Assembly: GCA_017509375.1 (NCBI GenBank)
Contig: JAFWPT010000143.1
Span: 1-6,974, forward strand
Reading direction: 5' to 3'
Origin: Bacteroidales bacterium
Lineage (GTDB): Bacteria; Bacteroidota; Bacteroidia; Bacteroidales; UBA932
Length of the DNA: 6,974 nucleotides
Part shown: one piece after another, positions 1 to 6,771 of the stretch
How positions within the stretch are numbered: position 1 is the first letter of the stretch
Layout of the letters: the number at the start of each line of letters is the position of its first letter
The notes under the pieces: generated by a model
What the model saw: only the letters and a program-made list of their open reading frames with translations
What the model was told of the DNA's origin: nothing
Databases searched by the model: none
Translations under genes and position numbers: made by a program

Positions 1-1
1 A

Positions 2-79
2 GGCCTTGAGTTCAAGTATGTAAAGACTTTGGACGAGGTGCTCTCGTTCGTTTTCTCCGGCGATGGACGTGCGGATTGA
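2..79 (+). CDS. lon: C-terminal end of a probable Lon protease (5' end outside window)
   Basis: The frame beginning at base 2 is open from the window edge to a TGA at 77-79 and encodes 25 residues, reading GLEFKYVKTLDEVLSFVF followed by a short SGDGRAD tail. The pattern G-L-x-F-x-Y-V-x-T-x-x-E-V-L matches the extreme C-terminus of Lon, the ATP-dependent cytoplasmic serine protease, just after its proteolytic domain. This is a recognition from family memory on a short fragment, and neither the Walker motifs nor the Ser-Lys dyad is in view. The stop lies 17 bases inside the following ung gene, in a different frame, so the two genes are probably co-transcribed and may be translationally coupled. 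Another protein with a similar tail cannot be excluded. Confidence 0.55.
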   Translation, partial: GLEFKYVKTLDEVLSFVFSGDGRAD

Positions 80-734
80 GCCGGGCTGGAAGGCCGTGCT
101 CCAGGAGGAGTTTGACAAGCCCTATTTCCGGGAGCTTGCCGCCCGGCTGCACGCCGAGAAACGTGACGGACGGGTGATCTATCCTCCCGGACCGCTTATC
201 TTCAATGCTTTTGAGCTGACGCCTTTCGAGAGTGTGAAGGTGGTGCTCATCGGCCAGGATCCGTATCACGGGCCCGGCCAGGCCGAGGGGTTGTCGTTCT
301 CTGTACCCCACGGAGTGCGTATTCCCCCCTCGCTGCAGAATATCTATAAGGAGATCTCAGATGACCTGGGCGTGGATATGTCTCACAAGGACGGCTCGCT
401 GCGAGGCTGGGCCGAACAGGGGGTTTTCCTGCTCAATGCCATCCTGACGGTGCGCAGCGGGGAGCCCACCTCGCACAGCGCCATCGGATGGGCGCAGTTT
501 ACGGACGCTGTGATCAGCACGCTTTCGCAGCGGCGCGAAGGGCTTGTGTTCCTGCTCTGGGGCAATTTTGCCCGGAGCAAACGCGCCCTCATCGATACCT
601 CGCGGCACTTTGTGCTGGAGGCGGCCCATCCCTCTCCCCTCGCCCGCGGCGCATTCTTTGGCTGCAGGCACTTCTCCCAGACCAACGCCCTGCTGGCCTC
701 CCGCGGCCTGTCCCCCATCGACTGGACAAGGTAG
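63..734 (+). CDS. ung: Uracil-DNA glycosylase, family 1
   Basis: This 223-residue protein removes uracil from DNA (from dCTP deamination products or dUTP misincorporation), leaving an abasic site for base-excision repair. It acts in the cytoplasm on the nucleoid. The water-activating motif GQDPYHG is at residues 64-70, with catalytic Asp66. The uracil-stacking Phe is in LSFSV (Phe79), the uracil-recognition Asn is in LLNAILTVR (Asn125), and the minor-groove intercalation loop AHPSPL is at 188-193 with His189. Length is normal for bacterial Ung. The ATG at 63 is preferred because the protein then begins MDVRIEPGWK, as bacterial Ung proteins commonly do. There is no good Shine-Dalgarno sequence. 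The start overlaps the end of the preceding probable lon gene, which suggests one transcript. All key residues are intact, so it should be active. The stop is TAG, and the gene is followed by a strong hairpin terminator. Confidence 0.97.
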   Translation: MDVRIEPGWKAVLQEEFDKPYFRELAARLHAEKRDGRVIYPPGPLIFNAFELTPFESVKVVLIGQDPYHGPGQAEGLSFSVPHGVRIPPSLQNIYKEISDDLGVDMSHKDGSLRGWAEQGVFLLNAILTVRSGEPTSHSAIGWAQFTDAVISTLSQRREGLVFLLWGNFARSKRALIDTSRHFVLEAAHPSPLARGAFFGCRHFSQTNALLASRGLSPIDWTR

Positions 735-775
735 AGCTTTCGGCGACTCGCGCAGCCGGCGGGCAAAGCGGGAAC

Positions 776-803
776 AAAAAAGCGGGCATCGGTGCCCGCT
801 TTT
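776..803. terminator. Bidirectional intrinsic terminator between convergent genes
   Basis: A perfect 8-bp GC-rich stem (AGCGGGCA at 781-788, TGCCCGCT at 793-800) closes a TCGG tetraloop. It is flanked by A residues (776-780) on the left and T residues (801-803) on the right, which extend the pairing and give a U-run in the RNA from either strand. It lies 41 bases after the ung stop on the plus strand and 24 bases after the nuclease stop (828) on the minus strand, so it can end both transcripts. The U-tract is longer for the leftward transcript. The rest of 735-827 holds nothing else that I can support. Confidence 0.85.
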
Positions 804-827
804 CGTATTTACCCCTAAATGGTATGA

Positions 828-2315
828 CTAGTTCTGGCCGGTAAACCAGGTGTGGCTCGTGTTGGCCTCGGCCGAAGCCTGGAGGGCGGTGGGGACGCCT
901 GCGAAGAAGTCGAAGCCGGTGCGCGTCTCGATCGCGTCGATACTGGTCACGTAAGCCGAATCGTAGTAATTGCCGGAGTGAGCCTCGTTGGTATAGACGA
1001 AGGCGATACCCTTGGCATCGTTGATGACGCCACCGATGAAAGTACACTTCATTATGCACTTGTAGAAGTGCGAAGGGATGGGGACATTGAGGCTGCCGCT
1101 GGGCTTTGTCGTCGTGGCCCCTTCATACAGCACGCCCGTGATGACGTAGAGCATAGTGGTACCGCCCGGAGTCTGATTCTTGACACGGGACTCAAGTCTG
1201 CTCCACACGCCGCTGTTGAAACTGTTCTGCCACTGGGGAGCCTGGTTGCTGTGATAGAAGGTCTGCTTGTTCTGCTTTACGCTGGTCTGACGGTAGTCGG
1301 AAGCCACCAGGTGACCGCGGCTGTAGCCGACCGTGCCGGCATTGTCCAGGCCGCCCTGCTGCGTAAGGCTGATGGCGGGATCATCCGTCCACGACTCATT
1401 GCGTCCGAAATTGTTGTCCGGCCACTGGGTGGAGTTCATCACGTGGTAGGTCCAGACGGGTGCATACTTGCTTCCGTCGAAGAGGACCACATAATCGAGC
1501 GTCTCTTCGCCGCTGGTCGGATGCGTGTAGGTGTGAATTGCTATCTGGCGATTGTTGCTGGAAGTATTCACACTGTACCAATGGTCGTCACGGTCGGTGT
1601 AAGTGCCGCTCTGGCGAAGGCTCGTGCCGAGGCTCGACACGCCCGGCATACCGTAATCGCTCAGATACACGCCCCAGGCCGGCTGCGGAGTGACCGAAGT
1701 GGTGCTGAACGAGACCAGGGAGCCGTAGCGATAATCATACTCCTGGGTGCTCTCGTTATACTCTGCGACAAATGCCTTGTAGTAGTAGGTCGTCTCCGGA
1801 TCCAGACCGGAAATGCTGCAGCTGATGCTGTGGCTGGTTATGGCTCCGACGCAGGAGTCGTCGTACGCCCAACTGAGGGCGTCCTTGTTGGCGTCCGGAT
1901 TGCTGAGCAGCGACGAATTGGTGCCATAGACCACGCCGGCCTCGTAGATGCTGCCGGATGCTCCGCTGAAACTGCCGCTTGCCAGCACAGAGCTGGAAGT
2001 GATGGAAGATGCGGCGGAGGTGGTCACCGTGGCCGTGGAGACCTTCTTGGTGGTAAATGACTCTACGCTGCCGAAGAATGTCTCGACGGTCGAGCTCTTG
2101 TCCTCCGTGCCTTCGACTGTCGCGTAGGCCTTGTAATAATAGGTCGTGCCTGCCGAAAGACCTGTGAGGGCCTTGCTGAACGGCGATGCGGTACCGGTAG
2201 CTGCGGCCTTGGTGCCAAGGCTCAGCTGTGAGGTGCCGTAGTAGAATCCGACCTCGTCGACCGTGCCGGTCACCCCGGTGTAGGAGCCCGACAGGGTTGC
2301 CCCTGTCGCGCTCAC
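828..2315 (-). CDS. FN3-like plus DNA/RNA non-specific endonuclease (NUC1-type) piece, 5' part cut off by an in-frame TGA
   Basis: Counting from the GTG at 2315 there are 495 residues. Two fibronectin-III-like domains (about 1-90 and 94-207) share strands such as SGSYTG/SGSFSG, FYYGTS/VVYGTN and TTYYYKA. They are followed by a nuclease domain (about 214-495). The catalytic core is visible: SRGH at 332-335 (general-base His335; the family usually has DRGH), then Asn367 and Glu375 in NSGVWSRLE, with the same spacing of eight as Serratia nuclease Asn119/Glu127. Family members cut single- and double-stranded DNA and RNA with a metal ion, usually outside the cell. This piece has no signal peptide. 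The GTG has no convincing ribosome site, and the first FN3 domain begins upstream of it: the frame stays open to 2387 (519 residues). The frame matches that of the lipoprotein upstream. I infer that it is the C-terminal part of that protein, separated by a nonsense or read-through codon. Nuclease assignment is firm; independent expression is doubtful. Confidence 0.75.
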   Translation of the reverse strand: MSATGATLSGSYTGVTGTVDEVGFYYGTSQLSLGTKAAATGTASPFSKALTGLSAGTTYYYKAYATVEGTEDKSSTVETFFGSVESFTTKKVSTATVTTSAASSITSSSVLASGSFSGASGSIYEAGVVYGTNSSLLSNPDANKDALSWAYDDSCVGAITSHSISCSISGLDPETTYYYKAFVAEYNESTQEYDYRYGSLVSFSTTSVTPQPAWGVYLSDYGMPGVSSLGTSLRQSGTYTDRDDHWYSVNTSSNNRQIAIHTYTHPTSGEETLDYVVLFDGSKYAPVWTYHVMNSTQWPDNNFGRNESWTDDPAISLTQQGGLDNAGTVGYSRGHLVASDYRQTSVKQNKQTFYHSNQAPQWQNSFNSGVWSRLESRVKNQTPGGTTMLYVITGVLYEGATTTKPSGSLNVPIPSHFYKCIMKCTFIGGVINDAKGIAFVYTNEAHSGNYYDSAYVTSIDAIETRTGFDFFAGVPTALQASAEANTSHTWFTGQN

Positions 2316-2390
2316 ACCTGCAGGTGCACCTGCGGTAGTTACTGTTGCTGCGGGCTCATCACCCCCGGCGCTACCGCCGGACCCGCTTCA
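2316..2390 (-). other. In-frame TGA and conserved linker joining lipoprotein and nuclease frames
   Basis: The TGA at 2388-2390 ends the lipoprotein frame at ...FIVTYN. The same frame continues as SGSGGSAGGDEPA (a Gly/Ser-rich interdomain linker) and then ATVTTA (2331-2348). The latter aligns with ATVTTS, which opens the second FN3-like domain. There is no ATG, GTG or TTG in this frame before the GTG at 2315, and no signal peptide. So the stretch between the stop and any possible start still reads as good protein, which is not expected of an untranslated spacer between two separate genes. Confidence 0.8.
2365..2380 (-). other. Perfect GC hairpin just downstream of the TGA
   Basis: On the minus strand CCGGCG-GTAG-CGCCGG forms a 6-bp all-GC stem with a 4-base loop, starting 7 bases after the TGA. 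No U-run follows, so it does not look like an intrinsic terminator. It could be a chance product of Gly/Ser/Ala codons in GC-rich DNA, or an RNA structure that affects termination at the stop. The hairpin is seen directly; any role is inference. Confidence 0.45.
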
Positions 2391-5300
2391 GTTGTAGGTT
2401 ACAATGAACTGTGTTGACCTAAACTGAGTATTGGTGCCAGATGTTGTGGAGTTTTTAAGTTGAACTGAAGATGAGCCACTAGTATTCTCCCAAACGACTT
2501 TCTTGTTATTTGTATCGAGTGTTACAGTTCCTCCTCCACTCACAACACTCCAACTAGCACCGGAATAATTGCCCGTATAATACATTTCAATCTTGGTAAA
2601 TGTCTTACCAGTGAACTGCATAATGTTAGCTCGATAAACACGTAATGTGCTTACTGTATTGTAAGTGGTATTAACATTAGTACCATCGCTCTTTAGCTGA
2701 GTTATAGTAACGCCTGAAGCAGTTGTCATGGCTATGCTGGACGTTCCTCCACTAAATGTACCGGTAGTAATTGTTTCGGTTGTTGGAGTACCGCCCGCAG
2801 AATTCACCGTAATCTCCTGTGTTGTAGTTTTGGTGATACCGCTGACGGTGTAGCTGATAGTTACCGATTCGTCGTCAGTCGACAACTCATCATCAAGAGC
2901 GGGATCGAAGGTGAGATTAGCGTTATCAACGGTCTCCTGCTTAGTCTGGGCCGTATTGTTATGATTCTCAAATGTAGCCGTAACAACCATACCGGCAGGG
3001 TTGAAGCATTCGCCTTCCGTGTAGGTAGTCTTGGTAGGCTGATTTGTCACAGCAATACTCTTGAGGTCCCAGGTAATCGGAGCGGTAACCGTGATAGCCT
3101 GAGTCGTGCTCTCGGTGATACCGCTGTCGGTGTAGCTGATGGTGACGGAGGTTGTCCCCGCTGTAAGAGCAGTAGACGGTGAGAAAGTGAACTGGGAAGC
3201 ATTACCAGCACTGTAGGTAACATCCACCGTCTTGTCGGCCTTGATGCCATCGTGATCCTTATAAGTTGCCGTCAGGACCAGACCTGCAGGGTTGAAGTCT
3301 TCACCAGCCTCATAAGTGGTCTTGCTCGGTTCGGTCTTCACGGCTATGCTCTTCAGATCCCAGACGGTGTTGTCTGCGAGCTTATAGAGATAAATACGGC
3401 CACCGTCGGCATAATTGCCAGCATTGTAGGTGTTATAACTTCTCCAGTCTGAACCGTTGCCATATGTTGCGCAATATCGGTTCTGAGTATTATCCTTCAT
3501 TGTGAATGCGCCTGAAGTGCCTGAATAGTCAGCAATTGTCCAAGTATGATTAGACGTTGTATTGACACGGATATTACTATTACCATTACCTGACACATTG
3601 AGATACTTTGTAGCGTCCGCAGTTGACTGAATTGTCATTGCAATTGTTGTTCCGGTGAACGTCCAAGTCATCGCACTTTTCACATCCTGCACCTCATCGT
3701 TAGAAATGGTTACTGCAACCTTTGCAGGTCCACCGCTGGTAGCGTCTGCATTCGGCAGGTAATAGCCTGCATTCACGATAATATACTCACCAGCAGTAAC
3801 ATCAGAGAGACTGGTTACTTTCACATAATGGTCGTTGCTAGCAGCATTGACGGTTATCGCCTGCGTCGTGGTCTTGGTGATGCCGCTGACGGTGTAGCCG
3901 ATGGTGATGGATGTGTTAGCGGTAGTCAGCGCCGTGGACGTAGTCGGCGAGAAGGTGAGATCTGAGTTGTCAACGGGATCTCCAACCTTCGTATTGCCGG
4001 TATTGCCGTGCTCCTCAAAGGTCGGAGTCACAACGAGACCTGTCGGATCGAAGCATTCGCCTTCAGTATAGGTAGTCTTTGTAGGCGCTGTGGTCACAGC
4101 GATACTCTTGAGGTCCCAGGTAACCGGAGCGGTAACCGTGATAGCCTGAGTCGTGCTCTTGGTGATACCGCTGTCGGTGTAGCTGATGGTGACGGAGGTT
4201 GTCCCCACTGTAAGAGCAGTAGACGGTGAGAAAGTAAACTCGGAAGCATTTCCGTCACTGTAGGTGACATCCACCGTCTTGTCGGCCTTGACTCCATCGT
4301 GATCCTCATAAGTTGCCGTCAGGACCAGACCTGCAGGATTGAAGAACTCACCAGCCTCATAAGAGGTCTTCGGTTCGGTCTTCACTGCAATGCTCTTGAG
4401 ATCCCAGACGGTGTTGTCTATCTTTTTAAAGAGGTAGACACCGCAGTACTCAGACGTAAATATTGACGCATAATTACCAAACACATTGGACGTATTTCTC
4501 CAAGCAAGATGCCTGGTGTTCGAGACATCAAATGCGCCGTTCTGAACAGTAACGGGATAATAATTTGCCGTAGTTGTTACACCAAAGTCTGTACCGCTTG
4601 TCTTGATTTCCAGATAAGTGCTGCCGCTTCCTATAGCGACTTGTCCGTCACCATTCTTGGTAATAGTAATAGCATAGTTGTCGCCAGTAGTAGCGGAAAT
4701 CTTGCCATTGTTAACAGAAACTTCGGTTCCGGAAATCTTTCCCGTACTAATTGACGGCATTGCATAGTAGGTGCTACCTGTCATACCGACAATGACGTAA
4801 TCTCCAGTTTCAAGTTCATTAACCGTAGAAATTAATTCGTAATACTCTTCGGCTTTCTTCTGAGTAACGGTTACTGTCTGAGCAAGTGTGCTATATGCTG
4901 CAGCGACTGGAGTGACATACACATCGGCAGTGCGCTCAGCTCCGGTGTTGGCCGTAAATGTAACCGTCACCGTCTGAGCATCTGCCGAAGGGCTCTGGGG
5001 GCCAACGGGAGAAATGCTGCTGATAACGGTACCGTCCTCAGTAGAAGCAGTCCACTCGACATTGGAAGTGACGGTGAATGTAACTTCTGCGCCGGCAGTG
5101 CATTCCGCCTTTGCGGGAGTAATCTCGCCGACCACCAGCGAAGCCGGGCCGAATATGGCAGATACGGTCACAGGGTAGCCGGGCATCGTGAACTGATCGT
5201 TCTCGACCGTAACCTTGACCGAACTCTCACCGGTCTTATAGACATCCCAGCTGGTAAAGAGGTAGCCTTCCGCCGGAGTCTCCGTCAGGGAGACAACCGA

Positions 5301-6758
5301 GCTTTCGTACTGCTCGCCGGCAGGGTCAGTCGTCACGCTGCCGCCGGTGATAAGAGGATCGACAGTGATGGCGTATTTAGCCGCATATTCTGACTTCTGC
5401 CTGTAGAATGCGAAAGTCTGGTTATCGATGTTAGTACCAGTACTATTATAGCACCTCCAGTCAGCGCTATTGTAAATACCGACATATCGGCTTGTACCCA
5501 CGTGTTGGAGGTATCCATCAGTAATAGTAAAGGTTTTGTTTTCGTTTGTGCCTACCCTTACACCGTTATTAGTGTTAGTGCAATACAACCAGATGTCGGT
5601 AGCATCCTTCGGATAGAAAGTGTAGCCTTCAGTGGCGTTTCCACTGATATTCCACTGCAAAGTGTCTGCGATTGCGCCAATCAGCGTACTACCTGATTTT
5701 GTCACACTCCCGGTTTCGACACTCACAGCTGCGGGGGCAGCCGTGGTTCCGTTATTGTTGGTCATCGCGTAGGACCCGTTGGAATTGGTTCCTACAATCA
5801 CCAGCACATCATCAGGCGCAATGGCGCTGAGCGCCGTCTCTTCCCAGGCCTCGATAAGCGGAGGGAACTCGGTCGGAGTATCGTAGTTGAGGGTGCGGAT
5901 CTTGCCTTCCTTGAAGGAAGCGTCTTTGGTAAGCTCTATGGTCTTCTCGTAGCCGTTGACCGCAAGGGTGAGCGTAGAGCCCGATGTAGCCGTGAAAGGC
6001 TTGATGGCAAGGTAGAAGTCTGCGGATGCGTCGGTTGCCAGTGCCGTGCCGTTCTTGACTTTCAGAATTGCGGTATTGGAAGATGAGCCGTCGACCGGAG
6101 TCATCACGGCGTTCTCACCTGTGAAATTGATATAGAACGAACCCGCTATGGCCTCAGTGCCCGTGAAGGAAACCTCATTGACCGTAAGGGACTCCGCGGT
6201 CTTGTTGGTCACGTGAACCTTCAGGATCGAGAGGGCCTGGTTGAGGGTTATGGCCGGCACCTGAGCCGAAGGGACTGCAGTGGTCTTGCCGTAGAGCGGG
6301 AAATACTGACCCACGAGATGCGCGCTGCTGTTGTTGCCGTTCTGCTCCTGGTAGCTGCCCACGGCGCTGCCGATACGGGTGGCGCCAGTCGAGGTATTGG
6401 CAGGAGTCGTTATCTCCGAATTGTACGGATAGAGGACATACCAGTCATTGCTGGACGAGGGTAAAGTCAGGTCACCGGTGAACTTCTCGCCACTGTCGTG
6501 CGTGAATTCCACATTGCCTCCATACTCCGTCGTACCGTTCTCGGCGACAAATACGCTGAGCTTGTCATCGGCCGACCAGACGACAGTATTCTCACTCATC
6601 TCCGTCCTGGTCTCCGGAACAACCATAATAACAAAGTTCCCCTTCGTCGAGGGCTCCGGAAGCTTCTGTTCTTCAAATCCATTACATCCGGAAATTGCAA
6701 GGGTCATAATACCAATCAACCCGAGCGATACAAGTGAATTGCGTTTCATAGTCTTCAT
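2388..6758 (-). CDS. Giant modular surface lipoprotein with fimbrillin-like N-terminus, BACON-like and Ig-like domains
   Basis: The product is 1456 residues from the ATG at 6758. This start gives MKTMKRN, a hydrophobic stretch and a lipobox ending in AISGC (lipidated Cys25); Met4 at 6749 is an alternative. A GTG-started extension from 6827 would overlap the upstream peptide gene and spoil the signal peptide. Order: fimbrillin-like domain (about 30-296); module M1 (310-455); InlB/Flg_new-like repeat (461-538, TVDPLITGGSVTTDPAG); BACON-like domain (541-634); M2 (640-780); Ig-A1 (785-878); Ig-B1 (881-972); M3 (977-1128); Ig-A2 (1133-1227); Ig-B2 (1230-1320); C-terminal beta domain (1324-1456). 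The A and B modules start WDLKSIAV and resemble Big_3 domains. The protein is probably anchored to the outer membrane, with the modules binding glycan, DNA or other surface polymers (inferred). It follows the small peptide gene by 13 bases and is in frame with the nuclease piece across one TGA, so it is probably the N-terminal three quarters of a larger nuclease. I see no gene symbol for it. Confidence 0.85.
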   Translation of the reverse strand: MKTMKRNSLVSLGLIGIMTLAISGCNGFEEQKLPEPSTKGNFVIMVVPETRTEMSENTVVWSADDKLSVFVAENGTTEYGGNVEFTHDSGEKFTGDLTLPSSSNDWYVLYPYNSEITTPANTSTGATRIGSAVGSYQEQNGNNSSAHLVGQYFPLYGKTTAVPSAQVPAITLNQALSILKVHVTNKTAESLTVNEVSFTGTEAIAGSFYINFTGENAVMTPVDGSSSNTAILKVKNGTALATDASADFYLAIKPFTATSGSTLTLAVNGYEKTIELTKDASFKEGKIRTLNYDTPTEFPPLIEAWEETALSAIAPDDVLVIVGTNSNGSYAMTNNNGTTAAPAAVSVETGSVTKSGSTLIGAIADTLQWNISGNATEGYTFYPKDATDIWLYCTNTNNGVRVGTNENKTFTITDGYLQHVGTSRYVGIYNSADWRCYNSTGTNIDNQTFAFYRQKSEYAAKYAITVDPLITGGSVTTDPAGEQYESSVVSLTETPAEGYLFTSWDVYKTGESSVKVTVENDQFTMPGYPVTVSAIFGPASLVVGEITPAKAECTAGAEVTFTVTSNVEWTASTEDGTVISSISPVGPQSPSADAQTVTVTFTANTGAERTADVYVTPVAAAYSTLAQTVTVTQKKAEEYYELISTVNELETGDYVIVGMTGSTYYAMPSISTGKISGTEVSVNNGKISATTGDNYAITITKNGDGQVAIGSGSTYLEIKTSGTDFGVTTTANYYPVTVQNGAFDVSNTRHLAWRNTSNVFGNYASIFTSEYCGVYLFKKIDNTVWDLKSIAVKTEPKTSYEAGEFFNPAGLVLTATYEDHDGVKADKTVDVTYSDGNASEFTFSPSTALTVGTTSVTISYTDSGITKSTTQAITVTAPVTWDLKSIAVTTAPTKTTYTEGECFDPTGLVVTPTFEEHGNTGNTKVGDPVDNSDLTFSPTTSTALTTANTSITIGYTVSGITKTTTQAITVNAASNDHYVKVTSLSDVTAGEYIIVNAGYYLPNADATSGGPAKVAVTISNDEVQDVKSAMTWTFTGTTIAMTIQSTADATKYLNVSGNGNSNIRVNTTSNHTWTIADYSGTSGAFTMKDNTQNRYCATYGNGSDWRSYNTYNAGNYADGGRIYLYKLADNTVWDLKSIAVKTEPSKTTYEAGEDFNPAGLVLTATYKDHDGIKADKTVDVTYSAGNASQFTFSPSTALTAGTTSVTISYTDSGITESTTQAITVTAPITWDLKSIAVTNQPTKTTYTEGECFNPAGMVVTATFENHNNTAQTKQETVDNANLTFDPALDDELSTDDESVTISYTVSGITKTTTQEITVNSAGGTPTTETITTGTFSGGTSSIAMTTASGVTITQLKSDGTNVNTTYNTVSTLRVYRANIMQFTGKTFTKIEMYYTGNYSGASWSVVSGGGTVTLDTNNKKVVWENTSGSSSVQLKNSTTSGTNTQFRSTQFIVTYN
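3001..3375 (-). repeat. Direct repeat copy 2 (Ig-A2 and start of Ig-B2)
   Basis: This is the second copy of a direct repeat inside the lipoprotein gene, offset 1047 bases from the copy at 4048-4419. Aligned by eye over 3091-3375, I count about 19 mismatches and one 3-base gap, roughly 93% identity. It encodes Ig-A2 (residues 1133-1227) and the N-terminal strands of Ig-B2. The identity falls off into the rest of Ig-B2 and stops sharply at the M3 module. Confidence 0.85.
3375..3830 (-). repeat. Module M3 (third copy of an M-type domain)
   Basis: Residues about 977-1128 open with YVKVTSLSDVTAGEYIIV and end with a DWRSYN motif and RIYLYK. The opening matches M2, and the DWRxYN motif matches M1. 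The DNA is AT-rich (21 of 60 bases G or C in 3541-3600), unlike the Ig modules beside it. The fold is not known to me; it is probably a beta-rich binding domain. Confidence 0.6.
4048..4419 (-). repeat. Direct repeat copy 1 (Ig-A1 and start of Ig-B1)
   Basis: This is the first copy in reading order of the direct repeat described at 3001-3375. It encodes Ig-A1 (residues 785-878, which lacks one residue in KTEPKTSYEAGE compared with KTEPSKTTYEAGE) and the beginning of Ig-B1. With M2 and M3 the arrangement is [M-A-B][M-A-B], a tandem duplication of roughly 1 kb within the gene. Confidence 0.85.
4419..4841 (-). repeat. Module M2 (second copy of an M-type domain)
   Basis: Residues about 640-780 open with LISTVNELETGDYVIVG and close with YCGVYLFKK, as in M1 and M3. 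It shares little DNA identity with M3 even though the Ig modules downstream of both are nearly identical. It has neither the DWRxYN motif nor its spacing, carrying HLAWRNTSNVFGNY at the matching place. Confidence 0.55.
5394..5831 (-). repeat. Module M1 (first copy of an M-type domain)
   Basis: Residues about 310-455 contain DDVLVIVGTNSNGSYAMTN near the start and ADWRCYN close to the end, followed by FAFYRQ. These landmarks have the same order and spacing as in M3. The DNA is AT-rich at its core (22 of 60 bases G or C in 5521-5580) between GC-richer flanks, which suggests that M modules move as units. Confidence 0.5.
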
Positions 6759-6771
6759 CTTTTCGGGTTGA

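Noticed and set aside
852..2060. A 402-codon open frame on the plus strand opposite the nuclease piece
   Set aside because: Its protein is low-complexity (Val/Ala/Arg/Gly) with no recognisable domain, and it mirrors the codon pattern of the minus-strand gene, which has clear domains and catalytic residues.
2316..2332. Overlapping palindromes ACCTGCAGGT and CAGGTGCACCTG
   Set aside because: They lie in codons for a Gly/Ala/Pro linker in GC-rich DNA, and nothing around them suggests an operator or a recombination site.
2388..2390. TGA read as tryptophan or another amino acid by an altered genetic code
   Set aside because: Tryptophan is encoded by TGG throughout the genes here, no other TGA occurs inside the long frames, and the probable lon gene ends normally with TGA.
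2365..2390. Selenocysteine insertion at the TGA
   Set aside because: The hairpin is too short and lacks the features of a bacterial SECIS, and the site falls in a linker with no redox motif.
3001..4419. The near-identical repeats as an insertion sequence or CRISPR array
   Set aside because: The copies are in frame, encode Ig-like domains and have no transposase, terminal inverted repeats or spacer-repeat pattern.
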